The notes beneath the pieces were generated by a model. It saw only the letters and a list, made by a program, of their open reading frames with translations, had not been told where the DNA came from and made no database searches. 55,703 nucleotides of DNA, from assembly GCF_900163545.1 (NCBI RefSeq), contig NZ_FUHW01000013.1, positions 1-55,703 on the forward strand, read 5' to 3'. The translations under genes were made by a program, and so were the position numbers. Source of the stretch: Arthrobacter rhombi. GTDB taxonomy: Bacteria > Actinomycetota > Actinomycetes > Actinomycetales > Micrococcaceae. The first letter of the stretch is position 1. Every line of letters starts with the position of its first letter. Positions 34,752-43,089 of this stretch are shown piece by piece.

Positions 34752-36869
34752 ATGGACAGCACCTCTGCAGCCCCGTTGACGGGGCCGATCACCGATTCCG
34801 ATCCCGACGACAACTTCTCCTGGTTGGAGGATATCCACGGGGCAGCAGCCGTGGACTGGGTGAGGAAACGCAATGCAGCGACCGAGGACATGCTGCACGA
34901 TGAGGCGTACCGGTCCCTGGAATCCTCGGTCCTGTCGGTCCTCGATGCCCAGGACCGCATCCCGATGGCCACCAAACGCGGCAGGTATTACTACAACTTC
35001 TGGCGTGACGCCTCCCATCCGAAGGGCCTGTGGCGGCGGACCACCTGGCAGTCCTACGCCGGCGAGGACCCCGACTGGCAGATCCTGCTCGACGTCGATG
35101 CCCTGGCAGCGGCGGAGGGCACCGACTGGGTCTTCGCCGGAGCCGCCCTGTTGCGCCCCCCGGAGGGCGGGGACTACCTCCGTGCCCTCCTGCGTCTCTC
35201 CCCCGACGGCGGGGACGCGGTGGCGGTGCGCGAATTCGATCTGCAGGCAGCACGTTTTGTCCCCGACGGTTTCTCGCTGCCGGCCGGGAAGAGCCAGGTC
35301 AGCTGGGACGGCCCCGACGCCTGGTACGTGGCCACCGACTTCGGCCCCGACTCCTTGACCCGTTCGGGGTATGCCCGCACCGTCCGCCGGGTTCGCCGCG
35401 GGATGGACCCGGGGCAAGCGCCCGAGGTCTTCGCCGTCGAAGCCTCCCATGTGATGGCTCAGGTTTCGGTCGACCAGACCCCCGGATACCGGCATGTCAC
35501 CGCCACCGACGTCGTCGACTTCTTCAACACCTCCACCTCGATTCTGCGGGAGGGGCAGTGGGTGCCGGTCGAGGTCCCCACCCACGTGCGGGTCGGCCTG
35601 CACCGCCAATGGCTGATGTTCAGTCCGCAACAGGAGTGGGAACTGGGCGCCCGGACCCTGCCTTCCGGTTGTCTGGCCGTGGCCGATCTCGACGCCTTCC
35701 TTTCCGGGGAGCGCACCGTGACCGTGGTCTTCACCCCGGACGCCGACACGTCGTTGCAGTCCTCCTCCTTCACCGCCGACCATCTGCTGCTGACCGTGCT
35801 GCATCACGTCTCCTCACGGATCCTGGTGGCAGATCCTGCCGACGGCTGGCAAGTGCGTCGGCTCGAGGTGGGTGGGGAGGAACACCAGGACCTATCCATC
35901 GGTCCGGTCGACGATGAGGACCCGGAGACGGCCAATGACTTTTGGTTGGTCTCCACGGGGTTCCTGAGCCCGGCCACCCTCTCCCGCGGGACCATCGGGG
36001 CGGGAGCCCCGCAACCGATCAAATCCTCCCCCGCGCGCTTCGACGCCACGGGTTTGGAGGTCCAGCAGCATTTCGCGACCAGCAACGACGGGACGGCGGT
36101 CCCCTACTTCCAGGTCGGACCGAAGGATCTGCTCCTTGATGGGGCCAACCCGGTGTTGATGAACGGTTACGGCGGATTCGAAACCAGCCTGACGCCGTCG
36201 TACTCCGGGGTGGTGGGCCGTGCCTGGCTCCGCCGGGAATCCACCTCCGGCAGGGACGGGGTCTATGTGCTGACCAATATTCGTGGCGGTGGCGAATACG
36301 GTCCTGCCTGGCATCGGGCGGCCTTGCGGGAGAACCGGCCGCGGGCGTATGAGGACTTCGCAGCCATCGCCGGGGATCTGGTGCACCGCGGGGTGACCCG
36401 CCCCGAACATCTGGCAGCCACCGGACGCAGCAACGGCGGTTTGTTGGTGGGTAATATGCTCACCGTTTATCCGGAACTCTTCGGAGCGATCTCCTGCGGT
36501 GTTCCCCTGCTGGACATGCGCCGTTATACGCGTTTGTCGGCAGGGCACTCGTGGATTGCCGAATATGGCGACCCGGATGTTGCCAAGGACTGGGAATTCA
36601 TCGCCGGGTTCTCCCCCTACCATCTGCTCGATGCGGCCCTGGCTGCGGGGAAGACCTTCCCCGCAACCCTTTTCTGGAGCGCGACCAGCGACGACCGGGT
36701 CGGGCCGGTGCAGGCCCGCAAGATGGCGGCGAAGATGCTCGACGCGCAGGTTCCGGGGATCTGGTACCGCGAGTCGTTGGAGGGCGGCCATGCCGGGGCA
36801 TCGGATAACCGGCAGAGTGCCCAGATGCTGGCAACCAGCTACGAATTCCTGTGGCGGGCCGTGAGCTGA
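34752..36869 (+). CDS. Prolyl oligopeptidase-family serine peptidase (S9)
   Basis: This 705-residue cytoplasmic peptidase has a beta-propeller-like N-terminal part (from WLEDIHGAAAVDWVRKRN) and a C-terminal alpha/beta-hydrolase domain. The triad is visible: S560 in ATGRSNGGLLVGNML, D647 or D648 in SATSDDRVGP, and H680 in EGGHAGA. NIRGGGEYGPAWH is a second family signature. No signal peptide was found. Such enzymes cut short peptides, often after proline. The ATG at 34752 has TAGACT 7 bases upstream. It ends about 60 bases before tRNA-Ser(GCU). Confidence 0.92.
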   Translation: MDSTSAAPLTGPITDSDPDDNFSWLEDIHGAAAVDWVRKRNAATEDMLHDEAYRSLESSVLSVLDAQDRIPMATKRGRYYYNFWRDASHPKGLWRRTTWQSYAGEDPDWQILLDVDALAAAEGTDWVFAGAALLRPPEGGDYLRALLRLSPDGGDAVAVREFDLQAARFVPDGFSLPAGKSQVSWDGPDAWYVATDFGPDSLTRSGYARTVRRVRRGMDPGQAPEVFAVEASHVMAQVSVDQTPGYRHVTATDVVDFFNTSTSILREGQWVPVEVPTHVRVGLHRQWLMFSPQQEWELGARTLPSGCLAVADLDAFLSGERTVTVVFTPDADTSLQSSSFTADHLLLTVLHHVSSRILVADPADGWQVRRLEVGGEEHQDLSIGPVDDEDPETANDFWLVSTGFLSPATLSRGTIGAGAPQPIKSSPARFDATGLEVQQHFATSNDGTAVPYFQVGPKDLLLDGANPVLMNGYGGFETSLTPSYSGVVGRAWLRRESTSGRDGVYVLTNIRGGGEYGPAWHRAALRENRPRAYEDFAAIAGDLVHRGVTRPEHLAATGRSNGGLLVGNMLTVYPELFGAISCGVPLLDMRRYTRLSAGHSWIAEYGDPDVAKDWEFIAGFSPYHLLDAALAAGKTFPATLFWSATSDDRVGPVQARKMAAKMLDAQVPGIWYRESLEGGHAGASDNRQSAQMLATSYEFLWRAVS

Positions 36870-36877
36870 GGGGCATT

Positions 36878-36907
36878 TTGAATTTGGGGGGCACTGTTCG
36901 GTAGTCT
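36878..36907 (+). promoter_or_regulatory. tRNA-Ser(GCU) promoter
   Basis: A -35 TTGAAT (36878-36883) and a -10 TAGTCT (36902-36907) are separated by 18 bases, and the tRNA begins 24 bases later. Confidence 0.6.
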
Positions 36908-36930
36908 TGGGGGGCTGCCACGGCAGCGCT

Positions 36931-37019
36931 GGAGACGTGCCAGAGCGGCCGAATGGACTTCACTGCTAATGAAGGGTCGGGGTTATACTCGACCGGGGGT
37001 TCAAATCCCCCCGTCTCCG
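36931..37019 (+). tRNA. tRNA-Ser (anticodon GCU)
   Basis: The acceptor GGAGACG pairs with CGTCTCC. The anticodon arm is CTTCA-CTGCTAA-TGAAG with GCT at 36965-36967. A long variable arm is present and the T-loop is TTCAAAT. It is intact, but its last 12 bases lie inside the target duplication of the IS element that follows, so its natural 3' trailer has been displaced to 38387 onward. Confidence 0.96.
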
Positions 37020-37022
37020 CTG
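37008..37022. repeat. Left target-site duplication of the IS481-family element
   Basis: CCCCCGTCTCCGCTG, identical to 38375-38389. Its first 12 bases are the 3' end of tRNA-Ser(GCU). Confidence 0.92.
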
Positions 37023-37043
37023 TGTGATCTCTGGGGACATCGT

Positions 37044-38261
37044 TTACAGATGTCTCGGGAGATCGTTGACACCCCGGTCTTCGGACCGGGGTGTTTTTCT
37101 TTTGGTTTGGTAGTCCTTGGCGGGGTCGATGTCGTATTCACCCAGGATTTCGCCGCTGCCATGTTCCACGACGGTGAGTTCGTTGTCACTAATGAGCATG
37201 ATGATGATTTTCCCGCGATGCCGGGCACCGATGCCTAAATGTTTGAGGGATCCGTTATATCGGACGGTGGCCTTGCCGAAGCGGTCGACCTTGTCCATGC
37301 GCAGCCGGTACTCGGTTCGCTGGGTATTGCCGGCGGGGTGGGCCTTGGGCAGTGCGAGGTAGGCCTCCATCGGAGTCATCTTCCCCCTTGCGGTGTGGGG
37401 TCGTTCCTCGTTGTAGACCTGTTGGAAGAGTGCCAGGAGCTGGTTGAGTTCGGCCAATGTTCCCTGTGTTGGGTGTTTGTCGAGCCATTTCTCCTGAGTG
37501 CGGTGGAAGCGTTCGACCTTGCCCTGGGTCTGGGGGTGGTTCCCGGCCCCGTTCTTTTGCCGGATGCCGAGGCTCGATAAGGTCTTCTCGAAACCATTGA
37601 TGCTGCCATCGCGCAGCAGTCTGGTGGTATAAACGAGCCCGTTGTCTGTCAGGGTCGAGGCCGGTGTGCCGTATTGATTGCACGCTGCCAGGAACTGCTC
37701 GACCACGATGGGCCCCGAGATGGCCCTATGGGCGGTGCAGGAGAGCAGCGCGCGGGAATGGTCATCGAGGAAGTTGATCACCTCGATCCCGGTCCCGTCG
37801 GCGAGGTGCCAGTGGATGAAATCCGATTGCCAGGTCTCGTTGGGTTGGCTGGCTTCGAAGCGTCGCCAAGACGACCTGGGGCGTTTGCGGGGCTGATCGG
37901 TGATAAGGCCCGCGGCGCGGAGGACTTGGTGGATGGTCGAGCGTGCCGGTGGGCGGTGTCCTTGACGTTCAAGGTGCCAGGAAATGGTGGCCGCGCCCGC
38001 GTCTAGTCCCTGCTCGTCAAGGCTTTTGCGTAGTTCGACGATGCGGTTGCGTAGCTGCGGTTCCACCGAGCGGGGGCTGCTGTGTGGGCGCTTGGATTGG
38101 GGTTGGACTGCTTCCCAACCCCCGGCGCGGTAGCGAGCGACGAGGATGTGGACCCATTGTCGGGAGACTTTGAATTGTGTGGCGACGTCCTGGGCGGAGC
38201 GGCCCGTTTCCACGACGCAGGCGACGATGAGGCGGTTCTTGTTCGCGGTTTTCTTGGGCAT
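37044..38261 (-). CDS. IS481-family transposase
   Basis: This 405-residue DDE transposase has an N-terminal helix-turn-helix (DVATQFKVSRQWVHILVARY) and a second one (RSTIHQVLRAAGL). The integrase core has catalytic Asp in WQSDFIHWHL, Asp in TLTDNGLVYT and Glu in QGKVERFHRT. The frame is intact. The ATG at 38261 has GAGGAG 9 bases upstream, and an ATG 7 codons earlier is less likely. The last codons contain a hairpin that reads as a terminator on the opposite strand. Confidence 0.94.
   Translation of the reverse strand: MPKKTANKNRLIVACVVETGRSAQDVATQFKVSRQWVHILVARYRAGGWEAVQPQSKRPHSSPRSVEPQLRNRIVELRKSLDEQGLDAGAATISWHLERQGHRPPARSTIHQVLRAAGLITDQPRKRPRSSWRRFEASQPNETWQSDFIHWHLADGTGIEVINFLDDHSRALLSCTAHRAISGPIVVEQFLAACNQYGTPASTLTDNGLVYTTRLLRDGSINGFEKTLSSLGIRQKNGAGNHPQTQGKVERFHRTQEKWLDKHPTQGTLAELNQLLALFQQVYNEERPHTARGKMTPMEAYLALPKAHPAGNTQRTEYRLRMDKVDRFGKATVRYNGSLKHLGIGARHRGKIIIMLISDNELTVVEHGSGEILGEYDIDPAKDYQTKRKTPRSEDRGVNDLPRHL
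37069..37098 (+). terminator. Inward-facing terminator inside the IS left end
   Basis: An 11-bp stem (37069-37079 with 37084-37094) is closed by a TTCG tetraloop and followed by a T-run, read on the plus strand. It lies in the last codons of the transposase gene but is antisense to it. It can stop transcripts entering from the tRNA side. Confidence 0.85.
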
Positions 38262-38374
38262 GGCCGTAGTCTCCTCGGCCATGTTGGGCTGTCAACGGTG
38301 TCTCCGGACACCCGTCAACTGTGTCTGTCGTCGATGTCTTCGGACATATGTCAACGATGTGTCCGGTACGCACA

Positions 38375-38389
38375 CCCCCGTCTCCGCTG
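38375..38389. repeat. Right target-site duplication of the IS481-family element
   Basis: It is identical over 15 bases to 37008-37022 and is followed directly by the original tRNA terminator. Confidence 0.92.
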
Positions 38390-38419
38390 AAAAACCCCTA
38401 CTCAGGTAGGGGTTTTTTT
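38390..38419 (+). terminator. Original tRNA-Ser(GCU) terminator, displaced by the IS
   Basis: AAAAACCCCTAC (38390-38401), a TCAG loop, GTAGGGG and seven T form a rho-independent terminator. Without the IS it would begin right after the tRNA 3' end. Read on the minus strand it follows no gene closely. Confidence 0.9.
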
Positions 38420-38423
38420 GTGC

Positions 38424-39413
38424 CTATTTTTTCCCGAAGGCCGTCAGCAGTTGTTCGACCATCTCGGCCGGAAGGCCCGTATGCCGGTGGACGATCTCCG
38501 CGGCCTGCCCGAGTTCCCCGGCACGGACGAACCCCAAGAAGCGGGTCTTATCCTCCCCCGGGAGGTCGCTGGCGCTGAATTGCACGTGTCCTTCGGGGCC
38601 GTCTCCCTCGAAGCTGAAGTCGGCAATATCCTCCGACATCGATGCCGGGTTGCCATCGACCGGCGCCGTATCGAGCAGTTCCCTGATGGAATCCCGGTCC
38701 AGGCCCGAGAATTTGGCCAACAGGTCTGCCGCACCGTCAAGATCGTGGTCACGCAGCAGCGACTGGAACTGGTCAAACTCGGCCGGGGGCAGTTCATCGG
38801 TACCGAACTCCCGTTTGACGCCGTCTTCCTCGGCGGAGATCCGGAAATTGGAGGTTTTGCGGCTGGCCCCGCTACCGAATTTTTCGGCCCATTCCTCAGG
38901 AATGGTGAAATCGTCCAGGTTCGCCTGCGCCGCAGGACCTGACGGGTCGGCAGCCTCGGCCGTGGGTTCGGTGGGCCCGGCCCCTGCCACGTCGTCCCCG
39001 GCCGCCGGGTTCGCGTCCGGTTCCCCGGGAGCAGCTGCTGATGCTTCGCTGCCCGTGGCTTCCGCCGGCGGCCGGGTGTCCTGCACCGGTTCCTGTGTCT
39101 GGGCGAACGAGCCCCGATCCTGGTGGACCTGCGGGTGGGCTTCGAGGCTGCGCACGGCAATGATGCTGGCCTTGACCCCCACACCGGTGGCCGAGCGGTA
39201 GGCCTGCACGGCACCCATGAAGTTCCCTTGGGCGAGCTGACGGTACACGGCACGGTGGGCTTCGGCGCCCAACTGCCCGGCGGCCTCCCGGGCCGATGCG
39301 GGCCCGACGGAACCGTTCACCTCCGCGGAGGTCTTCCGACGCAGCCGCGCCACCCACCACCACACGGCAGCCAACACCAGTAGCGGGACCACAACCCATA
39401 ACAACGTCTCCAT
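38424..39413 (-). CDS. Membrane-anchored hypothetical protein with three helical repeats
   Basis: This 329-residue protein has one N-terminal transmembrane helix (about 3-22) and a short basic stretch. A repeat around 50-90 reads YRQLAQGNFMGAVQAYRSAT and then GVGVKASIIAVRSL. A Pro/Ala/Glu-rich linker (about 95-175) follows. Two more repeats read FQSLLRDHDLDGAADLLAKF-SGLDRDSIRELL and FLGFVRAGELGQAAEIVHRH-TGLPAEMVEQLL. The repeat resembles the C-terminal fold of ribosomal L7/L12. I do not know the family. TAGACT lies 6 bases before the ATG. The gene is convergent with the tRNA-Ser/IS unit. Confidence 0.7.
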   Translation of the reverse strand: METLLWVVVPLLVLAAVWWWVARLRRKTSAEVNGSVGPASAREAAGQLGAEAHRAVYRQLAQGNFMGAVQAYRSATGVGVKASIIAVRSLEAHPQVHQDRGSFAQTQEPVQDTRPPAEATGSEASAAAPGEPDANPAAGDDVAGAGPTEPTAEAADPSGPAAQANLDDFTIPEEWAEKFGSGASRKTSNFRISAEEDGVKREFGTDELPPAEFDQFQSLLRDHDLDGAADLLAKFSGLDRDSIRELLDTAPVDGNPASMSEDIADFSFEGDGPEGHVQFSASDLPGEDKTRFLGFVRAGELGQAAEIVHRHTGLPAEMVEQLLTAFGKK

Positions 39414-39419
39414 GCCCCA

Positions 39420-39425
39420 AGTCTA
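39420..39425 (-). promoter_or_regulatory. -10 box of the repeat-protein gene, leaderless start
   Basis: TAGACT (complement of 39420-39425) sits 6 bases before the ATG at 39413. Confidence 0.45.
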
Positions 39426-39442
39426 GGGCGTGGGTCCACTGT

Positions 39443-41575
39443 CTAGGCAGAGACCGCCAGGACGAAAGGCAGGACGGCGTCGGCCCCGGCTTCTCGGAGC
39501 ACCCGGGTGGCCTCGGTGAGGGTCCACCGGCTGTCGACGTAATCGTCGATCAGCAGGACCGGGCCGTCCAGGGACGCCAGTTTCTCGGCCAGGTCGGCTC
39601 CCACGGCGAACTGCCCCCAGACGGCGGCGAGCCGGAAGGCGCTATTACCTCCCGAAGCTCCCCGGGGTCCGCCATGCGGGTAGTCCAATGCCCCGAGGTA
39701 GGGAAGCCGGCCAATTCCTGCGATCCCCCGGGCGAAGGAGCCCACCAGTTCACCGCGGGTGCGTGAGGGCAGGCTCACCACTGCTGCCGGGCGTTCGGCC
39801 CAATCCCATTCGGAGAGCACCTGCACGCAGGCCCGGAGCATCGCCTCCTCGATGGGGGCGTCGGGGGCCTCGTCGACGGGGGTCGAGAGCAGGGTCCGGA
39901 GCCGGGCTCCCCAGCCCAGGTCGGTGAGTCGGGCCAGGGCCCGACCGGTGCGGGCCTGGTCAACGGGTTTGATCTTGCCCTTCAGCGGGACACCCAGGCG
40001 GTCCATCCCCCCGGGCCACATGGCCCGGGGGTCGACCTGGACGCCCACCCGTCCGAGTGCCGCTTGGGACCTGTCGCGGGCCTCATCGCCGATCGTGTCC
40101 TGATACCAGGGGCCGGCACAGTTATCGCAGCGCCCGCACGGTGCCGCTGCCGGATCGTCCAGCACACGGGAGAGGAACTCCATCCGGCAACCGGTGGTGC
40201 GCTCGTATTCCAGCATCGAATTCTGTTCGTCGACGCGGGCCGCGGCGACCCGCGCATACCGGGCGGCATCGTAGGACCAGGGTTCGCGGGTGCGCGCCCA
40301 CCCGCCGGCGACCCGTTCCACGGCCCCGTCCACGGCCAAAACCTTCAGCAGCAGTTCCAGCGGGGAGCGTCGCAGGTTCACCCGGGCTTCCAGGGCCGGG
40401 ACCGAAACCGCCGTTCCGGCAGCTTCCAGTTCGGAGAGGACCGCGTGAGCCCTTTCTTCGTCGGGCATGGAGGAGGTGGCGAAGTACCTCCAGATTTCGC
40501 GGTCCTCGGTGCCCGGCAGCAACAGCACGTCGGCGTTATCGGTTCCACGGCCGGCACGCCCCACCTGCTGGTAGTAGGCGACCGGCGAGCTGGGGGCCCC
40601 GACGTGGACGACGAAGCCGAGGTCGGGTTTATCGAAGCCCATCCCCAGCGCACTGGTGGCGATCAGGGCCTTGACCCGGTTCTCCTTCAGCGCCTGTTCG
40701 GACGCCGCCCGTTCTTCGGGGTCGGTCCGCCCGGTATAGGAACGCACCTCGTGCCCTGCTTCACGGAGCAGCCGGGTGATGTCCTCGGCCGCCGAAACCG
40801 TCAGGGTGTAGATGATGCCGCTGCCGGGCAGGTCGTCCAGGTGGGTCAATAACCAGGCCAGCTGGGAACGCGGGCTCGGCAGCCGCAGGACACCCAGCCG
40901 CAGCGATTTGCGGGCCAATGGTCCGCGCAGGGTGAAGGCCTCGGCCCCGCCCACGGCCAACTGTTCCTGGACGTCGTGGACCACCCGCTCGTTGGCGGTC
41001 GCCGTGGTGGCCAGCACCGGAACGTTTCCCGGCAGGGCGCCGATGAGGTCCCTGATCCGCCGGTAGTCGGGGCGGAAGTCATGCCCCCAGTCGGAAATGC
41101 AGTGGGCTTCGTCGATCACCAGCAGGCCCATTCTGCGGATCAGTTCGGGCAGCTGCTGCTCGCGGAAGGAAGGATTGTTCAGCCGTTCGGGCGAGACCAG
41201 CAGAACGTCCACCTCGTCGGCCTCGAGCTTGGCGATGATCTCCTGCCATTGCACGGCGTTGGCCGAGTTGATGGCTTCGGCCCGCACCCCGGCACGGGCC
41301 GCTGCGGCGACCTGGTCGCGCATGAGGGCCAGCAGCGGGGAGACGATCAGTGTCGGCCCCGAACCACGGGCGCGCAGCAGCAGGCTGGCCACGAAATACA
41401 CGGCGGATTTGCCCCAACCGGTGCGCTGGACCACCAGGGCCCGGCGGCCCCCTTCGACCAACGCCTCGATCGCTTCGAACTGGCCGTCATGGAATTCAGC
41501 CCCGTCGTTGCCGACCAGCCGGCGCAGGACCGTCGTGGCGTCTTCGTGTAATTGTGCGTTCCGCGTTTCAACCAT
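39443..41575 (-). CDS. RecQ-family DNA helicase with C-terminal phosphoribosyltransferase-like domain
   Basis: This is a 710-residue protein. The N-terminal helicase has VVQRTGWGKSAVYFVAS (motif I), VIDEAHCISDWGHDFRPDY (DEAH box), TTATANERV, and in the second RecA domain GMGFDKPDLGFVVH and QVGRAGRGT. A four-Cys RecQ zinc motif is around CGRCDNCAG. The last 130 residues resemble a type I PRTase: GPVLLIDDYVDSRWTLTEA corresponds to the PRPP loop, though the usual TG is missing, and VVSLPSRTRGELVGSFARG precedes it. The ATG at 41575 was chosen, and a GTG at 41602 is possible. It would unwind DNA; the PRTase role is unknown. Confidence 0.9.
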   Translation of the reverse strand: MVETRNAQLHEDATTVLRRLVGNDGAEFHDGQFEAIEALVEGGRRALVVQRTGWGKSAVYFVASLLLRARGSGPTLIVSPLLALMRDQVAAAARAGVRAEAINSANAVQWQEIIAKLEADEVDVLLVSPERLNNPSFREQQLPELIRRMGLLVIDEAHCISDWGHDFRPDYRRIRDLIGALPGNVPVLATTATANERVVHDVQEQLAVGGAEAFTLRGPLARKSLRLGVLRLPSPRSQLAWLLTHLDDLPGSGIIYTLTVSAAEDITRLLREAGHEVRSYTGRTDPEERAASEQALKENRVKALIATSALGMGFDKPDLGFVVHVGAPSSPVAYYQQVGRAGRGTDNADVLLLPGTEDREIWRYFATSSMPDEERAHAVLSELEAAGTAVSVPALEARVNLRRSPLELLLKVLAVDGAVERVAGGWARTREPWSYDAARYARVAAARVDEQNSMLEYERTTGCRMEFLSRVLDDPAAAPCGRCDNCAGPWYQDTIGDEARDRSQAALGRVGVQVDPRAMWPGGMDRLGVPLKGKIKPVDQARTGRALARLTDLGWGARLRTLLSTPVDEAPDAPIEEAMLRACVQVLSEWDWAERPAAVVSLPSRTRGELVGSFARGIAGIGRLPYLGALDYPHGGPRGASGGNSAFRLAAVWGQFAVGADLAEKLASLDGPVLLIDDYVDSRWTLTEATRVLREAGADAVLPFVLAVSA

Positions 41576-41660
41576 GGCCCCAGTATCCCAGCGAGGACCC
41601 ACGGTTGGGCACCGGCCGGGTGAAGTCGGTGGATCATCGCGTGGACACGCCCCGAACAGC

Positions 41661-41666
41661 TAAGCT
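41661..41666 (+). promoter_or_regulatory. Phosphomannomutase gene -10 box, leaderless start
   Basis: TAAGCT sits 7 bases before the GTG at 41674. Confidence 0.45.
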
Positions 41667-41673
41667 CGAACCC

Positions 41674-43089
41674 GTGAGCAGCGAGATTGATCTTTCCCTT
41701 TCCTTCAAGGCCTACGACGTCCGCGGCATCGTCGGCGAAACCATTAACGAGGAGATCGTCGAGGCCGTCGGCGCCGCCTTCGTCGACATCCTGTCCCTGG
41801 CCGGGAAACAGGTTCTGGTCGGCGGTGACATGCGCCCCTCCTCCCCCGCCTTCAGTGCGGCCTTCGCCCGGGGGGCCTCCTACCGCGGGGCCGATGTCTG
41901 CCTGCTGGGACTGATCTCCACCGACGAGCTCTACTTTGCCTGCGGTCATCTGGACGCAGCCGGCGTCGTCTTCACCGCCAGTCACAACCCGGCCGCCTAT
42001 AACGGCATGAAAATGGCGAAGGCCGGCGCCGTGCCGGTCTCCTCCGATACCGGGCTCTATGACATCCGCGACCTGGCCCAGACCTACCTGGAGGAGGGCC
42101 TCCCGGTTTCCGGGGACGTCCCCCAGGGCGAGATCAGTACCCGGGACGTGTTGGAGGACTACGCCACCTACCTCAGATCGCTGGTGGACCTGTCGGGGAT
42201 CCGCCCGTTGAAGGTCGTCGTCGATGCCGCCAACGGCATGTCAGGGATGACCACCCCCGCGGTCTTGGGCGATGATCTGTTGCCGGGGCTTCCGCTGGAG
42301 ATCGTGCCGATGTACTTCGAGCTGGACGGCACCTTCCCCAACCACCCGGCGAACCCGCTGGAGCCGGAAAACCTCAAGGATCTGCAGGCCGCCGTGGTTG
42401 AACACGGCGCCGACCTCGGTCTGGCCTTCGACGGCGACGCGGACCGCTGCTTCGTCATCGACGAGGCGGGTCTGCCGGTTTCCCCGTCGGCCGTCACCGC
42501 GTTGGTGGCCCGCCGCGAGATTGCCCGGGCGAAGGCTGCCGGTGAGCAGACCCCGGTCATCATCCACAACCTGATCACCTCCCGCGCGGTGCCCGAACTG
42601 GTGGAGCACGACGGCGGTCGGCCGGTGGTCACCCGGGTGGGGCACTCCTTCATCAAGGCGGTGATGGCCGCAGAGGGCGCCGTCTTCGGCGGCGAGCACA
42701 GCGCCCACTATTACTTCCGTGATTTCTATAATGCCGACACCGGCATGCTCGCCGCGATGCATGTGCTGGCCGCCTTGGGGTCCCAGGACCGCCCCCTGGG
42801 CGATCTGGCCGCCGAATACGAGCCCTACTTCTCCTCGGGGGAGATCAACTCCGAGGTCGAGGACAAGGAGGCGGCAGTGGCCCGCGTCCTGGAACACTTT
42901 TCGACGCAGGACACCGTCGTCGATAGGCTGGACGGCACCACGGTGAAGGCCACGGATGGATCCTTCTGGTTCAACCTGCGCCCTTCCAACACCGAACCCT
43001 TCCTCCGCTATAACGGGGAAGCCGTAGACACCACGACCATGGAACGCGTCCGCGACGCCGTCCTCACCCTTGTCAGGAGCAATGCATGA
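41674..43089 (+). CDS. manB: Phosphomannomutase/phosphoglucomutase
   Basis: This 471-residue alpha-D-phosphohexomutase interconverts hexose 1- and 6-phosphates. FKAYDVRGIVGE opens the fold, the phosphoserine loop is FTASHNPAAYNGMK, the metal loop is LAFDGDADRC, GGEHSAHYYFRDF binds sugar, and RPSNTEPFLR is the phosphate-binding C-terminal loop. The choice between mannose and glucose cannot be made from the sequence, so the symbol is tentative. The reading is open upstream, but GTG 41674 fits the family and has TAAGCT 7 bases before it. Its stop overlaps the next gene (ATGA). Confidence 0.92.
   Translation: MSSEIDLSLSFKAYDVRGIVGETINEEIVEAVGAAFVDILSLAGKQVLVGGDMRPSSPAFSAAFARGASYRGADVCLLGLISTDELYFACGHLDAAGVVFTASHNPAAYNGMKMAKAGAVPVSSDTGLYDIRDLAQTYLEEGLPVSGDVPQGEISTRDVLEDYATYLRSLVDLSGIRPLKVVVDAANGMSGMTTPAVLGDDLLPGLPLEIVPMYFELDGTFPNHPANPLEPENLKDLQAAVVEHGADLGLAFDGDADRCFVIDEAGLPVSPSAVTALVARREIARAKAAGEQTPVIIHNLITSRAVPELVEHDGGRPVVTRVGHSFIKAVMAAEGAVFGGEHSAHYYFRDFYNADTGMLAAMHVLAALGSQDRPLGDLAAEYEPYFSSGEINSEVEDKEAAVARVLEHFSTQDTVVDRLDGTTVKATDGSFWFNLRPSNTEPFLRYNGEAVDTTTMERVRDAVLTLVRSNA

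Larger units (their letters stand above)
37023..38374 (-). mobile_element. IS481-family insertion sequence, complete
   Basis: This 1352-bp element carries one transposase gene. The terminal inverted repeats are TGTGATCTCTGGGGACATCG at the left and TGTGCGTACCGGACACATCG at the right (complement). They agree at 18 of 26 positions without gaps and share ACATCGTT. Further GTTGACA-type repeats lie inside each end. Exact 15-bp direct repeats flank it, so the boundaries are firm and the insertion looks recent. It sits immediately 3' of tRNA-Ser(GCU), between the tRNA and its terminator. Confidence 0.93.

Noticed and set aside
34635..35807. Upstream extension of the FAD/NAD(P)-binding protein (390 more codons)
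   Set aside because: It is antisense to the start of the prolyl oligopeptidase gene and lacks any domain. A GTG with a good ribosome site at 34634 begins the family-like sequence.
36931..38419. Integrative element or genomic island at the tRNA 3' end
   Set aside because: Only a single transposase gene lies between the 15-bp repeats, and there is no integrase or cargo. The repeats are target duplications of an IS, not att sites.
40064..40852. Plus-strand open frames opposite recQ
   Set aside because: They are low-complexity mirrors of the helicase gene, whose motifs are unambiguous.
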